Shown one piece after another: positions 1-9,384 of a DNA stretch of 64,000 bases. The notes beneath the pieces are model-generated. The model was not told the origin of the DNA. It did not search any database and saw only the letters and a program-made list of their open reading frames with translations. Source of the DNA: an uncultured Prevotellaceae bacterium (GTDB taxonomy: Bacteria; Bacteroidota; Bacteroidia; Bacteroidales; Bacteroidaceae); NCBI GenBank assembly GCA_937898415.1, contig CALDLA010000051.1, forward strand, positions 1 through 64,000. Direction: 5' to 3'. The first letter of the stretch is position 1; each line of letters begins with the position of its first letter. The position numbers were made by a program, and so were the translations under genes.

Positions 1-156
1 AAGGCACTTAATGAGAGGGGTATCAAGTAGAACACCCCTAAAAACTCAACCTTTAGTCCGGGCAAAACCGACCGTTGGTCGGAGCAAACACTCCCCTTTA
101 GTCGGAGGGAAAAAATGTTTTTCCATATTTTATGGTGGTATTTCTTTTTTTCTTTG
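1..156. other. Upstream region of glnS with two small hairpins
   Basis: No gene is seen. Two perfect short inverted repeats are present: AGGGGT/ACCCCT (16-39) and CCGACC-gtt-GGTCGG (68-82). Neither is followed by a clean T-run on either strand, so a terminator role is unproven. Confidence 0.4.
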
Positions 157-164
157 TACCTTTG
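157..164 (+). promoter_or_regulatory. Bacteroidetes -7 box upstream of glnS
   Basis: TACCTTTG fits the Bacteroidetes -7 consensus TAnnTTTG and lies about 30 nt before the chosen glnS start at 195. It rules out the upstream ATG at 132, which would precede the promoter. Confidence 0.65.
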
Positions 165-194
165 CAGTCCGAACATAAAAAGAACGTACAAGAT

Positions 195-1937
195 ATGGAA
201 GAAAAGAGAATGAATGAGAGCGAGGAGAAGAAGTCAGTAAGCTTCGTAGAGCAGAAAGTGATTGACGACCTGGCTGCCGGCAAGAACGGTGGCCGGATGC
301 AGACGCGGTTCCCGCCGGAGCCGAACGGATACCTGCACATCGGCCACGCCAAGGCCATCGCCATCGACTTCGGTCTGGCCAAGAAATACGGCGGCGAGTG
401 CAACCTGCGCTTCGACGACACGAACCCCGTGAAAGAGGACACGGAATACATCGAGAGCATTGAACACGACATCAAGTGGCTGGGATTCCAGTGGGCCAAC
501 GTCTACTACGCCTCTGACTATTTTCAGCAGCTGTGGGACTTCGCCGTGTGGCTCATCAAGCAGGGTCGCGCCTACGTGGATGAGCAGACGTCGGAGGAGA
601 TAGCCCAGCAGAAGGGCACGACGACCTCGCCGGGCACAAACTCGCCCTACCGCGACCGTCCCGTAGAGGAGAACCTGAAGCTCTTTGAATACATGAACAG
701 CGGCGAGTGCGAGCCGGGCACCTTGGTACTGCGCGCCAAGATTGATATGGCCCACCCGAACATGCTGTTCCGCGACCCGCTGATCTACCGCGTGCTGAAC
801 AAACCTCACGTGAAAACGGGCACGAAGTGGAACGCCTACCCGATGTATGACTTCGCCCACGGCCAGAGCGACTACTTGGAGGGCGTGACCCACTCATGGT
901 GTACGCTGGAGTTCGTGGAGCACCGCCCCCTGTACGACCTCTTCGTGACGTGGATGAAGGAGTGGCGCGGTGAGACGGACAACATAGAGGACAACCGCCC
1001 GCGCCAGACGGAGTTCAACAAGCTGAACCTGAACTACACGCTGCTCTCGAAGCGCAACCTGCTGGCGATGGTGAACGAGAGATTGGTCAGCGGATGGGAC
1101 GATCCCCGCATGCCAACCATCTGCGGTCTGCGCCGTCGCGGCTATTCGCCCGAGGGACTGGTGAAGTTCATCGACAAGATTGGCTACACGAAGATGGACG
1201 CGCTGAACGATATGGCGCTGCTGGAGAGCGCCATCCGCGACGACCTGAACAGCCGTGCCCTGCGCGTGGCTGCCGTACTGGACCCGGTGAAGGTGGTCAT
1301 CACCAATTATCCCGAGGGACAGACGGAGAAGTTGGTAGCCGTGAACAACCCTGAGAACGAGGCGGACGGCACCCACGAGGTGGAGTTCAGCCGCGAACTG
1401 TGGATTGAACGCGACGACTTCCAGCAGGTGGCCGAAAAGAAGTTCATGCGCCTGGCCCCCGGCAAGGAGGTGCGCCTGAAGAACGCCTACATCATCAAGT
1501 GCGACGAGGAGCATGCCTGCGACGTCGATGCCGACGGCAAGGTGACGTGCATCTACTGCACCTACGACCCCGAGACGCGCAGCGGACTGCCCGGTGCCGA
1601 CCGCAAGATCAAGGGCAAGACGCTGCACTGGGTAAGCTGTCACGATGCCGTGAAGGCTGAGGTGCGCCTTTACGACCGTCTGTGGAAGGTGGAGAACCCA
1701 CGCGACGTGCTGGCTCAGATTCGTGAAGGGCAGCAGTGCGACGCCGTGACGGCCATGAAGCAGATGATCAACCCCGACTCGCTTCAGGTGCTGAAGGCGT
1801 GCTACATCGAGCCGTTTGCCGCCACTATGCCGGCACTAACCTACCTGCAGTTCCAGCGCATCGGCTACTTCAACGTAGATCCCGACTCGACGCCCGAGAA
1901 GCCCGTGTTCAACAAGACGGTAGGGCTGAGGAGTTAG
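195..1937 (+). CDS. glnS: Glutaminyl-tRNA synthetase
   Basis: Charges tRNA-Gln with glutamine in the cytoplasm. The N-terminal catalytic core shows the class I signature RFPPEPNGYLHIGHAKA (HIGH motif) and a KMSKS-like LLSKRNL, followed by the C-terminal anticodon-binding beta-barrels. About 580 aa from the ATG at 195, close to the roughly 550 aa of bacterial GlnRS. A second ATG at 210 is possible. The open frame extends up to 132, but that start would lie upstream of the TACCTTTG promoter box. First gene of a plus-strand run with the TPR gene. Confidence 0.95.
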   Translation: MEEKRMNESEEKKSVSFVEQKVIDDLAAGKNGGRMQTRFPPEPNGYLHIGHAKAIAIDFGLAKKYGGECNLRFDDTNPVKEDTEYIESIEHDIKWLGFQWANVYYASDYFQQLWDFAVWLIKQGRAYVDEQTSEEIAQQKGTTTSPGTNSPYRDRPVEENLKLFEYMNSGECEPGTLVLRAKIDMAHPNMLFRDPLIYRVLNKPHVKTGTKWNAYPMYDFAHGQSDYLEGVTHSWCTLEFVEHRPLYDLFVTWMKEWRGETDNIEDNRPRQTEFNKLNLNYTLLSKRNLLAMVNERLVSGWDDPRMPTICGLRRRGYSPEGLVKFIDKIGYTKMDALNDMALLESAIRDDLNSRALRVAAVLDPVKVVITNYPEGQTEKLVAVNNPENEADGTHEVEFSRELWIERDDFQQVAEKKFMRLAPGKEVRLKNAYIIKCDEEHACDVDADGKVTCIYCTYDPETRSGLPGADRKIKGKTLHWVSCHDAVKAEVRLYDRLWKVENPRDVLAQIREGQQCDAVTAMKQMINPDSLQVLKACYIEPFAATMPALTYLQFQRIGYFNVDPDSTPEKPVFNKTVGLRS

Positions 1938-1941
1938 GAAT

Positions 1942-1978
1942 GAGAAGTGAAAAGTGAAAAGTGAAAAGTGAGAAGTGA
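1942..1978 (+). repeat. Heptameric AGTGAAA-type tandem repeat
   Basis: Between glnS and the next gene the heptamer AAGTGAA/AGTGAGA is repeated about five times; the last unit supplies the GTG start of the TPR gene. Similar degenerate heptads occur at 3388-3404, 5093-5118 (TTGAAGAA/TTGAAAAA) and 41515-41540. Confidence 0.7.
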
Positions 1979-3390
1979 GCAACGACGAGTATTATAACGA
2001 CGAAGAGTTTCTGGACATTCTGAAGGAGTATGAGGAGTCAGTGGAGTCAGGACTGCCGGTGTTTATGGATGCCGACGACCTGGCCGACATTGCCGACTAC
2101 TACCAGATGAAGGGACACCCTGAAGACTCACAGCGGGCACTCGACCGGGCGCTCGAACTGGAGCCTGACTCCGTCGTTGCCCTTAACTACAAAGTTCACG
2201 ACTCCATCAACCAAGGCGACTTCGACAAAGCCGAGGAATACCTGAGCAGGATGATTGACCGCCAACTACCGGAATACATCTACTGCCGGGCTGAAATCTG
2301 GATAGCCCAGGACATGATAGACGAGGCCGACGAATACCTGCGCCAGCAGTATCAGGAGTGCCCGCCCGACGAGATGCAGGATTACGTGCTCGACGTGGTC
2401 AACCTCTACAGCGACTACGGTATGGACGAGAAGGCGATGGAATGGATGATGCGTGCCAAGCCCGAGAACAGCGACGACTTCAAGGAACTGATGGGGCGCA
2501 CGCTCTTCGGACTGGGGAAGTATGACGACTCTGAGCGCATCTTCAACGAGCTGATTGACCGTAACCCCTTCCAGAAGCGCTACTGGAACGCGCTGGCCAA
2601 CACGCAGTTCATGAAGGAGAACTATGGAGCGTCGGTAGCCAGTAGTGAATACGCTATTGCCATTGACCCCGACGACCCCGAAGGACTGCTGGCCAAGGCC
2701 AACGGGCTGTTCCGGCTGGAGAACTACGAGGAGGCCCTGAAGTACTATCAGCGCTACTCGGAGCACGAGCCCGACGACGAGTTCGGCTACCTGCACCAAG
2801 GCACCTGCCTCATCAACATAGGGCGCTACCAGGAAGCCGTCAGCCAACTGAAGAAGGCCGGGAAGAAGGCGTCCGACGACTCCCCCTACCTGTTGGAAAT
2901 CTTTCAGGAACTGGCTTTCGCCTACAGCGAGCTGAAGAAGCCCGACACGGCCCTCCACTACATCGACCTGACCGACGAACTGGACTGCGACCACGAGGAC
3001 ATGATGGTCATCAGGGGTCATATCCTGCTGTCGAACAACCGTATAGCGGAGGCAGAGGAGATGTTCAAGAAGGCCATCAACCAGTCGACGAACACACCGC
3101 AAACCCTGTTGCGCATCATCGTGTCGCTCTACGACAACCACTTCCTCGAAGCCGCCTACACCATGTTCCTCAGCTTCTTCGAAAACGTCGGCAAGAACTG
3201 GAAAGATGGCTATGCCTACATGGCGCTCTGCTGCCACGACCTGAAGCGCAACGACGAATTCATGAAGTACCTGAAGATGGCTTGCGAGCGCAACCCGCAG
3301 GAAGCCCGCCAAGTGCTGGCGTACCTGTTTCCTGAGGACATGAAGGCCGGGGAATACTACAACTACATGAAAGGGAAAATGAAGAAATGA
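1975..3390 (+). CDS. Tetratricopeptide repeat protein
   Basis: 471 aa with no signal peptide, so probably a cytoplasmic scaffold. Repeated TPR-type helices are visible throughout (for example GHPEDSQRALDRALELEPDS near residue 45 and later NYEEALKYYQRYSEHEPDD). The start is a GTG inside a heptameric repeat, and no better ATG with the conserved N-terminus exists. Partner and function cannot be told from sequence. It is co-directional with glnS and the DedA gene with short gaps, so cotranscription is likely. Confidence 0.85.
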   Translation: MSNDEYYNDEEFLDILKEYEESVESGLPVFMDADDLADIADYYQMKGHPEDSQRALDRALELEPDSVVALNYKVHDSINQGDFDKAEEYLSRMIDRQLPEYIYCRAEIWIAQDMIDEADEYLRQQYQECPPDEMQDYVLDVVNLYSDYGMDEKAMEWMMRAKPENSDDFKELMGRTLFGLGKYDDSERIFNELIDRNPFQKRYWNALANTQFMKENYGASVASSEYAIAIDPDDPEGLLAKANGLFRLENYEEALKYYQRYSEHEPDDEFGYLHQGTCLINIGRYQEAVSQLKKAGKKASDDSPYLLEIFQELAFAYSELKKPDTALHYIDLTDELDCDHEDMMVIRGHILLSNNRIAEAEEMFKKAINQSTNTPQTLLRIIVSLYDNHFLEAAYTMFLSFFENVGKNWKDGYAYMALCCHDLKRNDEFMKYLKMACERNPQEARQVLAYLFPEDMKAGEYYNYMKGKMKK

Positions 3391-3401
3391 AGAATTGAAG
3401 A

Positions 3402-4025
3402 ATGAACATCATCAGTAATCTGCTCAGCAACCTGAACTACGGCACCATCCTGCTGCTGATGCTACTGGAGAGTACCGTCATCCCCGTTCCCTCGGAACTG
3501 GTGGTAGCTCCGGCGGCCTACCATGCGGCAGGCGGTCACCTGAACGTGCTGCTGGTGGTGCTCTTCGCCACCATCGGCGCCGACCTCGGAGCCAGCATCA
3601 ACTATTTCGTGGCCCTCTACGTGGGCAGGCCTGTCATCTACCGCTTTGCCAACAGTCGTTGGGGCAAGATGTGCCTGCTGAACCAAGAGAAGGTGGAGAA
3701 GAGTGAACGCTACTTCGACGACCACGGTATCGTGGCCACGCTGACCGGGCGACTCATACCCGGCATCCGCCACCTCATCAGCCTGCCCGCCGGACTGGCC
3801 CGCATGAACTACTGGAAGTTCTTGCTCTACACCACCATCGGTGCCGGAGCGTGGCACTCCATCCTGGCAGCGATGGGATGGTACCTGCATGCCTTCGTCC
3901 CCGAGGACCAGCTTGAGACGACTATCACCCAGTACAACCACTACATCGTGGGCGCCATCGTCGGCTTGGTACTGATAGCCGTCACCTACTTTACATTTAA
4001 ACATCTAAAGAACAAAAAACAATAG
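3402..4025 (+). CDS. DedA/VTT-domain inner membrane protein
   Basis: 207 aa integral membrane protein. The DedA (SNARE-associated/VTT) signature is clear: an N-terminal ESTVIPVPSELV segment, a GADLGASINYFVALYVGR segment and the LTGRLIPGIRHLISLPAG motif with its conserved arginines near residues 120-140, then a C-terminal membrane helix. DedA proteins are linked to phospholipid scrambling, proton-motive force and envelope homeostasis. Starts 11 bp after the TPR gene. Confidence 0.9.
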   Translation: MNIISNLLSNLNYGTILLLMLLESTVIPVPSELVVAPAAYHAAGGHLNVLLVVLFATIGADLGASINYFVALYVGRPVIYRFANSRWGKMCLLNQEKVEKSERYFDDHGIVATLTGRLIPGIRHLISLPAGLARMNYWKFLLYTTIGAGAWHSILAAMGWYLHAFVPEDQLETTITQYNHYIVGAIVGLVLIAVTYFTFKHLKNKKQ

Positions 4026-4030
4026 ACATT

Positions 4031-5098
4031 ATGGCCCAAATCAACAATCACCTCGTCATCATGGCAGGCGGCGTCGGCAGTCGCTTCTGGCCAATGAGCA
4101 CCAAAGAGTGCCCCAAGCAGTTTATTGACGTACTGGGCACAGGCAAGACCCTGCTCCAACTGACCGTCGAGCGTTTCGGCACGTTGATAGCCCCCGAGAA
4201 TATCTGGGTGGTCACCAACGAGAAGTATGCCGACATCGTGGCGCGTCAGCTGCCCGACATGCCCCGGGGGAACATCCTCTGCGAGCCGTGCCGCCGCAAC
4301 ACCGCCCCCTGCATCGCCTACATCTCGTGGCGCATCAAGTCGCGCGACCCGAAGGCTAACATCGTGGTGACACCCTCAGACCACATCGTGATGAACGTGC
4401 AGGAGTTCCAGCGCGTCGTCAGCCAGTGCATGAAGTTCACCAGCGACACCGACGCCATTGTGACCTTAGGCATGAAGCCCAGCCGCCCCGAGACGGGCTA
4501 CGGCTACATACAGGCCAACCTGTCGGCCAACTCGCTGCGCAACAAGGAGGTGTTTCGCGTTGACTCCTTCCGCGAGAAGCCCGATTTAGAGACGGCCAAG
4601 CGATATATCAAGCAGAACAACTACTTCTGGAACGCCGGCATCTTCATCTGGAACGTCAACACCATTGTCAACGCGTTCCGCATGTACCAACCCACGATGG
4701 CCAAGATCTTCGAGTCGATGCTGCCCGTCTATGGCACCGAGCGCGAACAGGAGCTCATCAACGAGCGCTTCCCCGAGTGCGAGAGCATCTCGGTTGACTA
4801 CGCCATCATGGAGAAAGCCGAGGAAATCTTCGTCTGCCCCGCCGACTTCGGGTGGAGCGACCTGGGCACCTGGGGCTCGCTGCACCAGCAGAGCCACAAG
4901 GACCTCTACGGCAATGCCACCATCGGCCAGGACATCAACCTGTTTGAAAGCCACAACTGCATTGTACACACCACGCAGGAGAAGCGGGTGGTTATCCAGG
5001 GGCTCGACGGCTATATCGTGGCCGAGAACAACGACACCTTATTAATATGTAAACTGTCCGAGGAACAGCGCATCAAACAGTTCAGCGGAGAGAATTGA
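4031..5098 (+). CDS. manC: Mannose-1-phosphate guanylyltransferase
   Basis: Makes GDP-mannose from mannose-1-phosphate and GTP. The nucleotidyltransferase signature GGVGSRFWPMSTKECPKQF lies at residues 13-31 and an FREKPD loop near 180. At 355 aa it has the guanylyltransferase domain with a short tail and lacks the C-terminal isomerase (PMI) domain of bifunctional enzymes. It is immediately followed by gmd and fcl, so the three together convert mannose-1-P to GDP-L-fucose. Confidence 0.93.
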   Translation: MAQINNHLVIMAGGVGSRFWPMSTKECPKQFIDVLGTGKTLLQLTVERFGTLIAPENIWVVTNEKYADIVARQLPDMPRGNILCEPCRRNTAPCIAYISWRIKSRDPKANIVVTPSDHIVMNVQEFQRVVSQCMKFTSDTDAIVTLGMKPSRPETGYGYIQANLSANSLRNKEVFRVDSFREKPDLETAKRYIKQNNYFWNAGIFIWNVNTIVNAFRMYQPTMAKIFESMLPVYGTEREQELINERFPECESISVDYAIMEKAEEIFVCPADFGWSDLGTWGSLHQQSHKDLYGNATIGQDINLFESHNCIVHTTQEKRVVIQGLDGYIVAENNDTLLICKLSEEQRIKQFSGEN

Positions 5099-5119
5099 AG
5101 AATTGAAAAATTGAAAAAT

Positions 5120-6214
5120 ATGGAAGAAAAGAAAACCGCACTTATTACCGGTATCACGGGTCAAGACGGCAGTTACCTGGCCGAGTTCTTAATTGAGAAG
5201 GGCTACGAAGTCCACGGACTGATGCGCCGCTCGTCGTCGTTCAACACCGCCCGCATCGAGCATCTTTACCTCGACGAGTGGGTGCGCGATATGAAGAAGG
5301 CCCGTCTGGTCAACCTTCACTGGGCCGACATGACCGACTCGTCGTCGCTCATCCGCGTTATCTCGAAAGTACGACCGACGGAAATCTACAACCTCGCCGC
5401 ACAGAGCCACGTGAAGGTGAGCTTCGACGTGCCTGAATACACCGCCGACACTGATGCCAACGGCGTGCTGCGTCTGTTGGAGGCCGTACGCATCTGTGGA
5501 CTGACCGACACCTGCCGCATCTACCAGGCATCAACCTCCGAGTTGTACGGCAAGGTGCAAGAGGTGCCGCAGTCGGAGACGACGCCCTTCTACCCACGCT
5601 CACCCTACGCTGTGGCCAAGCTCTACGGCTTTTGGATTATGAAGAACTACCGCGAGTCGTACAATATGTTCTGCTGCAACGGCATCCTGTTCAATCATGA
5701 GAGTGAGCGTCGCGGCGAGACCTTCGTCACCCGCAAGATAACACTGGCCGCCGCCCGCATCGCACAGGGCTATCAGGACAAACTCTACCTCGGCAACCTG
5801 AACTCGCTGCGCGACTGGGGCTATGCCAAGGACTACGTGGAGTGCATGTGGCTCATCCTGCAGCAGCCTGAGCCTGATGACTTTGTTATTGCCACCGGCG
5901 AATACCACACCGTCCGCGAGTTCTGCACCCTCGCCTTCCGCGAGGTGGGCATCGAGCTGGAGTGGCGCGGCGACGGCATCGACGAGAAGGGCTACGACAA
6001 GGCTACTGGCAAGTCGCTGGTTGAGGTCGATCCGAAATATTTCCGTCCCGCCGAGGTCGACCAGTTACTGGGTAACCCTGCTAAGGCAAAGGCCAAGTTG
6101 GGTTGGAACCCGCAGAAGACTTCGTTCGAGGACCTGGTGAAGATTATGGTACGCCACGACATGAAGTTCGTGAAGAAGTTGTTCATTAAAGCACACATGG
6201 ACGATGCTCAGTAA
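5120..6214 (+). CDS. gmd: GDP-mannose 4,6-dehydratase
   Basis: Second step of GDP-L-fucose synthesis (GDP-mannose to GDP-4-keto-6-deoxymannose). An extended SDR fold: NADP-binding TGITGQDGSYLAEF near residue 10, catalytic STSE and YAVAK (YxxxK) near 130-160. The ATG at 5120 gives MEEKKTALITG; the TTG at 5111 adds only three residues inside a TTGAAAAA repeat and is less likely. About 364 aa, normal for Gmd. Its 3' end overlaps fcl by 11 bp. Confidence 0.95.
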   Translation: MEEKKTALITGITGQDGSYLAEFLIEKGYEVHGLMRRSSSFNTARIEHLYLDEWVRDMKKARLVNLHWADMTDSSSLIRVISKVRPTEIYNLAAQSHVKVSFDVPEYTADTDANGVLRLLEAVRICGLTDTCRIYQASTSELYGKVQEVPQSETTPFYPRSPYAVAKLYGFWIMKNYRESYNMFCCNGILFNHESERRGETFVTRKITLAAARIAQGYQDKLYLGNLNSLRDWGYAKDYVECMWLILQQPEPDDFVIATGEYHTVREFCTLAFREVGIELEWRGDGIDEKGYDKATGKSLVEVDPKYFRPAEVDQLLGNPAKAKAKLGWNPQKTSFEDLVKIMVRHDMKFVKKLFIKAHMDDAQ

Positions 6215-7373
6215 GGATAGTAAGATATACGTGGCAGGCCACCGCGGACTAGTGGGCTCTGCCATCTGGAACAACCTGCTGCAGCGCGGCTATACCAACC
6301 TCGTAGGACGTACGCACAGCGAACTGGACCTGACGGATCAGATAGCCGTGCGCCGGTTCTTCGACGAGGAGCGCCCCGAGGGCGTCGTTCTGGCCGCTGC
6401 CTTTGTGGGCGGCATCATGGCCAACTCGCTCTACCGCGCCGACTTCATCATGCAGAACATGAAGATGCAGTGCAACGTCATCAGCGAGGCCTACGCCCAC
6501 GGCGTGAAAAAACTGCTGTTCCTCGGCTCGACGTGCATCTATCCCAAGAACGCGCCGCAGCCCATGAAGGAGGACTGCCTACTGACGTCGCCATTGGAGT
6601 ACACCAACGAGGAGTATGCCATCGCCAAGATTGCCGGCCTGAAGATGTGCGAATCATACAACCTGCAGTACGGCACGAACTATATCGCCGTGATGCCCAC
6701 CAATCTCTACGGCCCCAACGACAACTTCCACTTGGAGAACTCACACGTCATGCCGGCCATGATGCGCAAGGTCTATCTGGCCAAGCTCATCCACGACGGC
6801 GACTGGGACAAGATAGCCATCGACCTGAACAAGCGTCCCGTGGAGGGCGTCAACGGCTCGGCAGAACGTGATACCGTCATCACTGTATTACGCAAATACG
6901 GCATCGAGGACAACAAGGTGACGCTCTGGGGCACCGGCACCCCGCTGCGCGAATTCCTGTGGAGCGAGGATATGGCCGACGCCTCCGTCCATGTGCTGCT
7001 GAACGTCAACTTCAGTGACATCATCGGCATTGAGAAGTACAGCAGCGTACACTACGGAGCCTCTACCGACGGAGCCGTCGACCGTAACCACTCGGCAGGC
7101 CGCGGCGGTGCCATCCCCAAGCTGGGAGAGATTCGCAACTGCCACATCAACGTCGGCACAGGCAAGGAACTGACCATCCGCCAGCTGTCGGAACTGGTGG
7201 TCAAGGCCGTTGGCTTCGAGGGCACCGTCGAGTTCGACGCCACCAAGCCCGACGGCACGATGCGCAAGCTCATCGACGTCAGCAAGCTCCACTCATTAGG
7301 CTGGACGCACAAAGTGGAGATTGAGGACGGCGTACAGCGACTGTTTGAGTGGTATAAGGCTTCACTCCAGTAA
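6204..7373 (+). CDS. fcl: GDP-L-fucose synthase
   Basis: Epimerase/reductase completing GDP-L-fucose. Shows the Rossmann motif GHRGLVGSAI (residues 12-21), catalytic STCIYP and YAIAK. At 389 aa it is longer than the roughly 320 aa E. coli enzyme because of an inserted segment around residues 210-240 (KRPVEGVNGSAERDTV), a form I associate with Bacteroidetes. The ATG overlaps the gmd stop, indicating translational coupling. The product probably feeds fucosylated surface glycans. Confidence 0.94.
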   Translation: MLSKDSKIYVAGHRGLVGSAIWNNLLQRGYTNLVGRTHSELDLTDQIAVRRFFDEERPEGVVLAAAFVGGIMANSLYRADFIMQNMKMQCNVISEAYAHGVKKLLFLGSTCIYPKNAPQPMKEDCLLTSPLEYTNEEYAIAKIAGLKMCESYNLQYGTNYIAVMPTNLYGPNDNFHLENSHVMPAMMRKVYLAKLIHDGDWDKIAIDLNKRPVEGVNGSAERDTVITVLRKYGIEDNKVTLWGTGTPLREFLWSEDMADASVHVLLNVNFSDIIGIEKYSSVHYGASTDGAVDRNHSAGRGGAIPKLGEIRNCHINVGTGKELTIRQLSELVVKAVGFEGTVEFDATKPDGTMRKLIDVSKLHSLGWTHKVEIEDGVQRLFEWYKASLQ

Positions 7374-7383
7374 GACGACGCCG

Positions 7384-8523
7384 ATGCAGCTGCCAGAGGA
7401 TTTTATAAGGTACACGCGTGAAGTGATGGGCGAAGAGCGGTTCCAGCGATACCTGGAATCGTTCAATGAGGAGACGCCCGTCAGCATCCGTCTGAACCCC
7501 CGCAAGACACAGGAATGGGCGGTGACGGAGGGGGCACAGCCAGTTCCCTGGTGCCGCGAGGGCTACTACCTGCCCCACCGCCCCAACTTCACGATGGACC
7601 CGCTGCTGCATGCCGGCTGCTACTACGTTCAGGAGGCTGGCTCGATGTTCGTCAGCCATGTACTGCGCCAGTACGTCCACCAGCCCATCACGATGCTCGA
7701 CCTCTGTGCGGCACCTGGCGGCAAGTCAACGGCAGCCATCGCCTCGCTGCCCGAGGGTAGCGTGCTGACTGCCAACGAGCCCATCCGTCAGCGGGCCAAT
7801 ATCCTGAGCGAGAACATACAGAAATGGGGCTATCCCGGCTGCACCGTCACCAACCGCTATCCCAAGGACTTCCGCAAGGAGGGACGGCGGTTTGACGTCA
7901 TCCTCTGCGACGTCCCCTGTTCTGGCGAGGGAATGTTCCGCCGCGACGAGGCGACCATCGGCGAGTGGAGCATGAAGAACGTGGAACAATGTTGGCGACT
8001 GCAGCGCGACATCGTCAACGACGCGTGGGAGTGCCTGAACGACGGCGGACTGCTCATCTATAGCACCTGCACCTTCAACACCAAGGAGAATGAGGAGAAC
8101 GTCAGCTGGATTATCGGGCAGTTCGGTGCCCAGGTACTGCCCGTCGAGACGCAGCCCGAGTGGAACATCACCGGCTCCCTGCTCGACGGCTTCACGGAGC
8201 CCGTCTACCGCTTCATCCCCGGCATCACCCGTAGCGAGGGTCTGTTCCTTTGCGTCATGCGCAAGCCCGCCCCCGCTCCCATTCCCCTCACCTACCCCCA
8301 AGCCATCGACTACCTGCGCGGCGAAGCCCTCACCCTGCCCGACGACACCCCACGCGGCATCGTCGAGGTCAGCTTCATGGGCCACACGTTAGGCCAGGTG
8401 AAGAACATCGGCACACGTGCCAACAACCTCTACCCCAAGGAGTGGAGAATCAAGACTACCCACATACCCACAGACTATGAAGCAATACTTAGACATACTG
8501 AACCGCATACTGACCGAAGGTAG
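7384..8523 (+). CDS. RsmF/RsmB-family rRNA (cytosine-5) methyltransferase
   Basis: SAM-dependent m5C methyltransferase of the NOL1/NOP2/Sun family, probably acting on 16S rRNA. Visible motifs: SAM-binding LDLCAAPGGKST near residue 105, DVPCSGEGMFRRD with the conserved PC motif near 175, and the second catalytic cysteine in STCTFNTKENE near 230. The C-terminal half holds a PUA-like region. Start at the ATG 11 bp after fcl; the frame is open further upstream but would overlap fcl by 50 bp. Its 3' end overlaps thyA by 47 bp in another frame. Confidence 0.9.
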   Translation: MQLPEDFIRYTREVMGEERFQRYLESFNEETPVSIRLNPRKTQEWAVTEGAQPVPWCREGYYLPHRPNFTMDPLLHAGCYYVQEAGSMFVSHVLRQYVHQPITMLDLCAAPGGKSTAAIASLPEGSVLTANEPIRQRANILSENIQKWGYPGCTVTNRYPKDFRKEGRRFDVILCDVPCSGEGMFRRDEATIGEWSMKNVEQCWRLQRDIVNDAWECLNDGGLLIYSTCTFNTKENEENVSWIIGQFGAQVLPVETQPEWNITGSLLDGFTEPVYRFIPGITRSEGLFLCVMRKPAPAPIPLTYPQAIDYLRGEALTLPDDTPRGIVEVSFMGHTLGQVKNIGTRANNLYPKEWRIKTTHIPTDYEAILRHTEPHTDRR

Positions 8524-9271
8524 CCAAAAGGGCGACCGTACGGGCACAGGCACCATCAGCATCTTCGGCACACAGTCGCGCTATAACCTCGACGACGGGT
8601 TCCCCCTGCTGACCACAAAGAAACTGCACCTGAAGTCCATCATCTACGAACTGCTGTGGTTCCTCAAGGGCGACACCAATGTGCGCTACCTCCAGGAGCA
8701 CGGCGTACGCATCTGGAACGAGTGGGCCGACGAGAACGGTGAACTGGGTCCCGTCTACGGCCACCAGTGGCGCTCATGGCCCGACTACAAGGGCGGCACT
8801 ATCGACCAGATTCAGTATGTGCTCGACCAGCTCAAGACGAATCCCAACTCGCGCCGCATGATCGTATCGGCTTGGAACGTGGCCGAGGTAAACGAGATGG
8901 CGCTGCCGCCGTGTCACACCATCTTCCAGTTCTACGTCGCCGACGGCCGCCTGTCGCTGCAACTCTACCAGCGCTCGGCTGACACCTTCCTCGGCGTACC
9001 GTTCAACATCGCCTCCTACGCCCTGCTGCTACAGATGATGGCGCAGGTGACGGGTTACAAGGCGGGCGACTTCATCCACACCACAGGCGACACCCACCTC
9101 TACCTGAACCACCTCGACCAGGCCCGCCTACAGCTGACCCGCGAGCCTCGCCCCCTGCCCCGCATGGTGCTGAACCCCGATGTCAAGTCGCTCTTCGATT
9201 TCCAGTACGAGGACTTCCAGTTAGAGGGCTACGACCCCTGGCCCCATATCAAGGCCGACGTGTCAGTATAA
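8477..9271 (+). CDS. thyA: Thymidylate synthase
   Basis: Converts dUMP to dTMP with methylene-tetrahydrofolate. 264 aa from MKQYLDILNRILTEG, the same length as E. coli ThyA. Catalytic cysteine in ALPPCHT, folate/dUMP-site residues in QRSADTFLGVPFNIASY. The start lies inside the preceding methyltransferase gene (47 bp overlap). The gene often beside thyA, dihydrofolate reductase, is not here: the accessory island begins directly downstream. Confidence 0.97.
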   Translation: MKQYLDILNRILTEGSQKGDRTGTGTISIFGTQSRYNLDDGFPLLTTKKLHLKSIIYELLWFLKGDTNVRYLQEHGVRIWNEWADENGELGPVYGHQWRSWPDYKGGTIDQIQYVLDQLKTNPNSRRMIVSAWNVAEVNEMALPPCHTIFQFYVADGRLSLQLYQRSADTFLGVPFNIASYALLLQMMAQVTGYKAGDFIHTTGDTHLYLNHLDQARLQLTREPRPLPRMVLNPDVKSLFDFQYEDFQLEGYDPWPHIKADVSV

Positions 9272-9384
9272 ACAGCCAAAGTCTTTACGTCTGTATCAGA
9301 CGAATCTTGCGCCTGTTGCCTGATGGCCATACGGCGAAGTGGAGCCAGTAGCTGCAGAGGCGCTTCAAGTTCTCAACTTGTGCC

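Noticed and set aside
132..194. N-terminal extension of GlnS
   Set aside because: It spans the TACCTTTG promoter box, and the hydrophobic peptide is atypical of GlnRS.
2266..3312. 348-codon minus-strand ORF
   Set aside because: Antisense to the TPR gene; composition is the mirror of TPR codons and no promoter is present.
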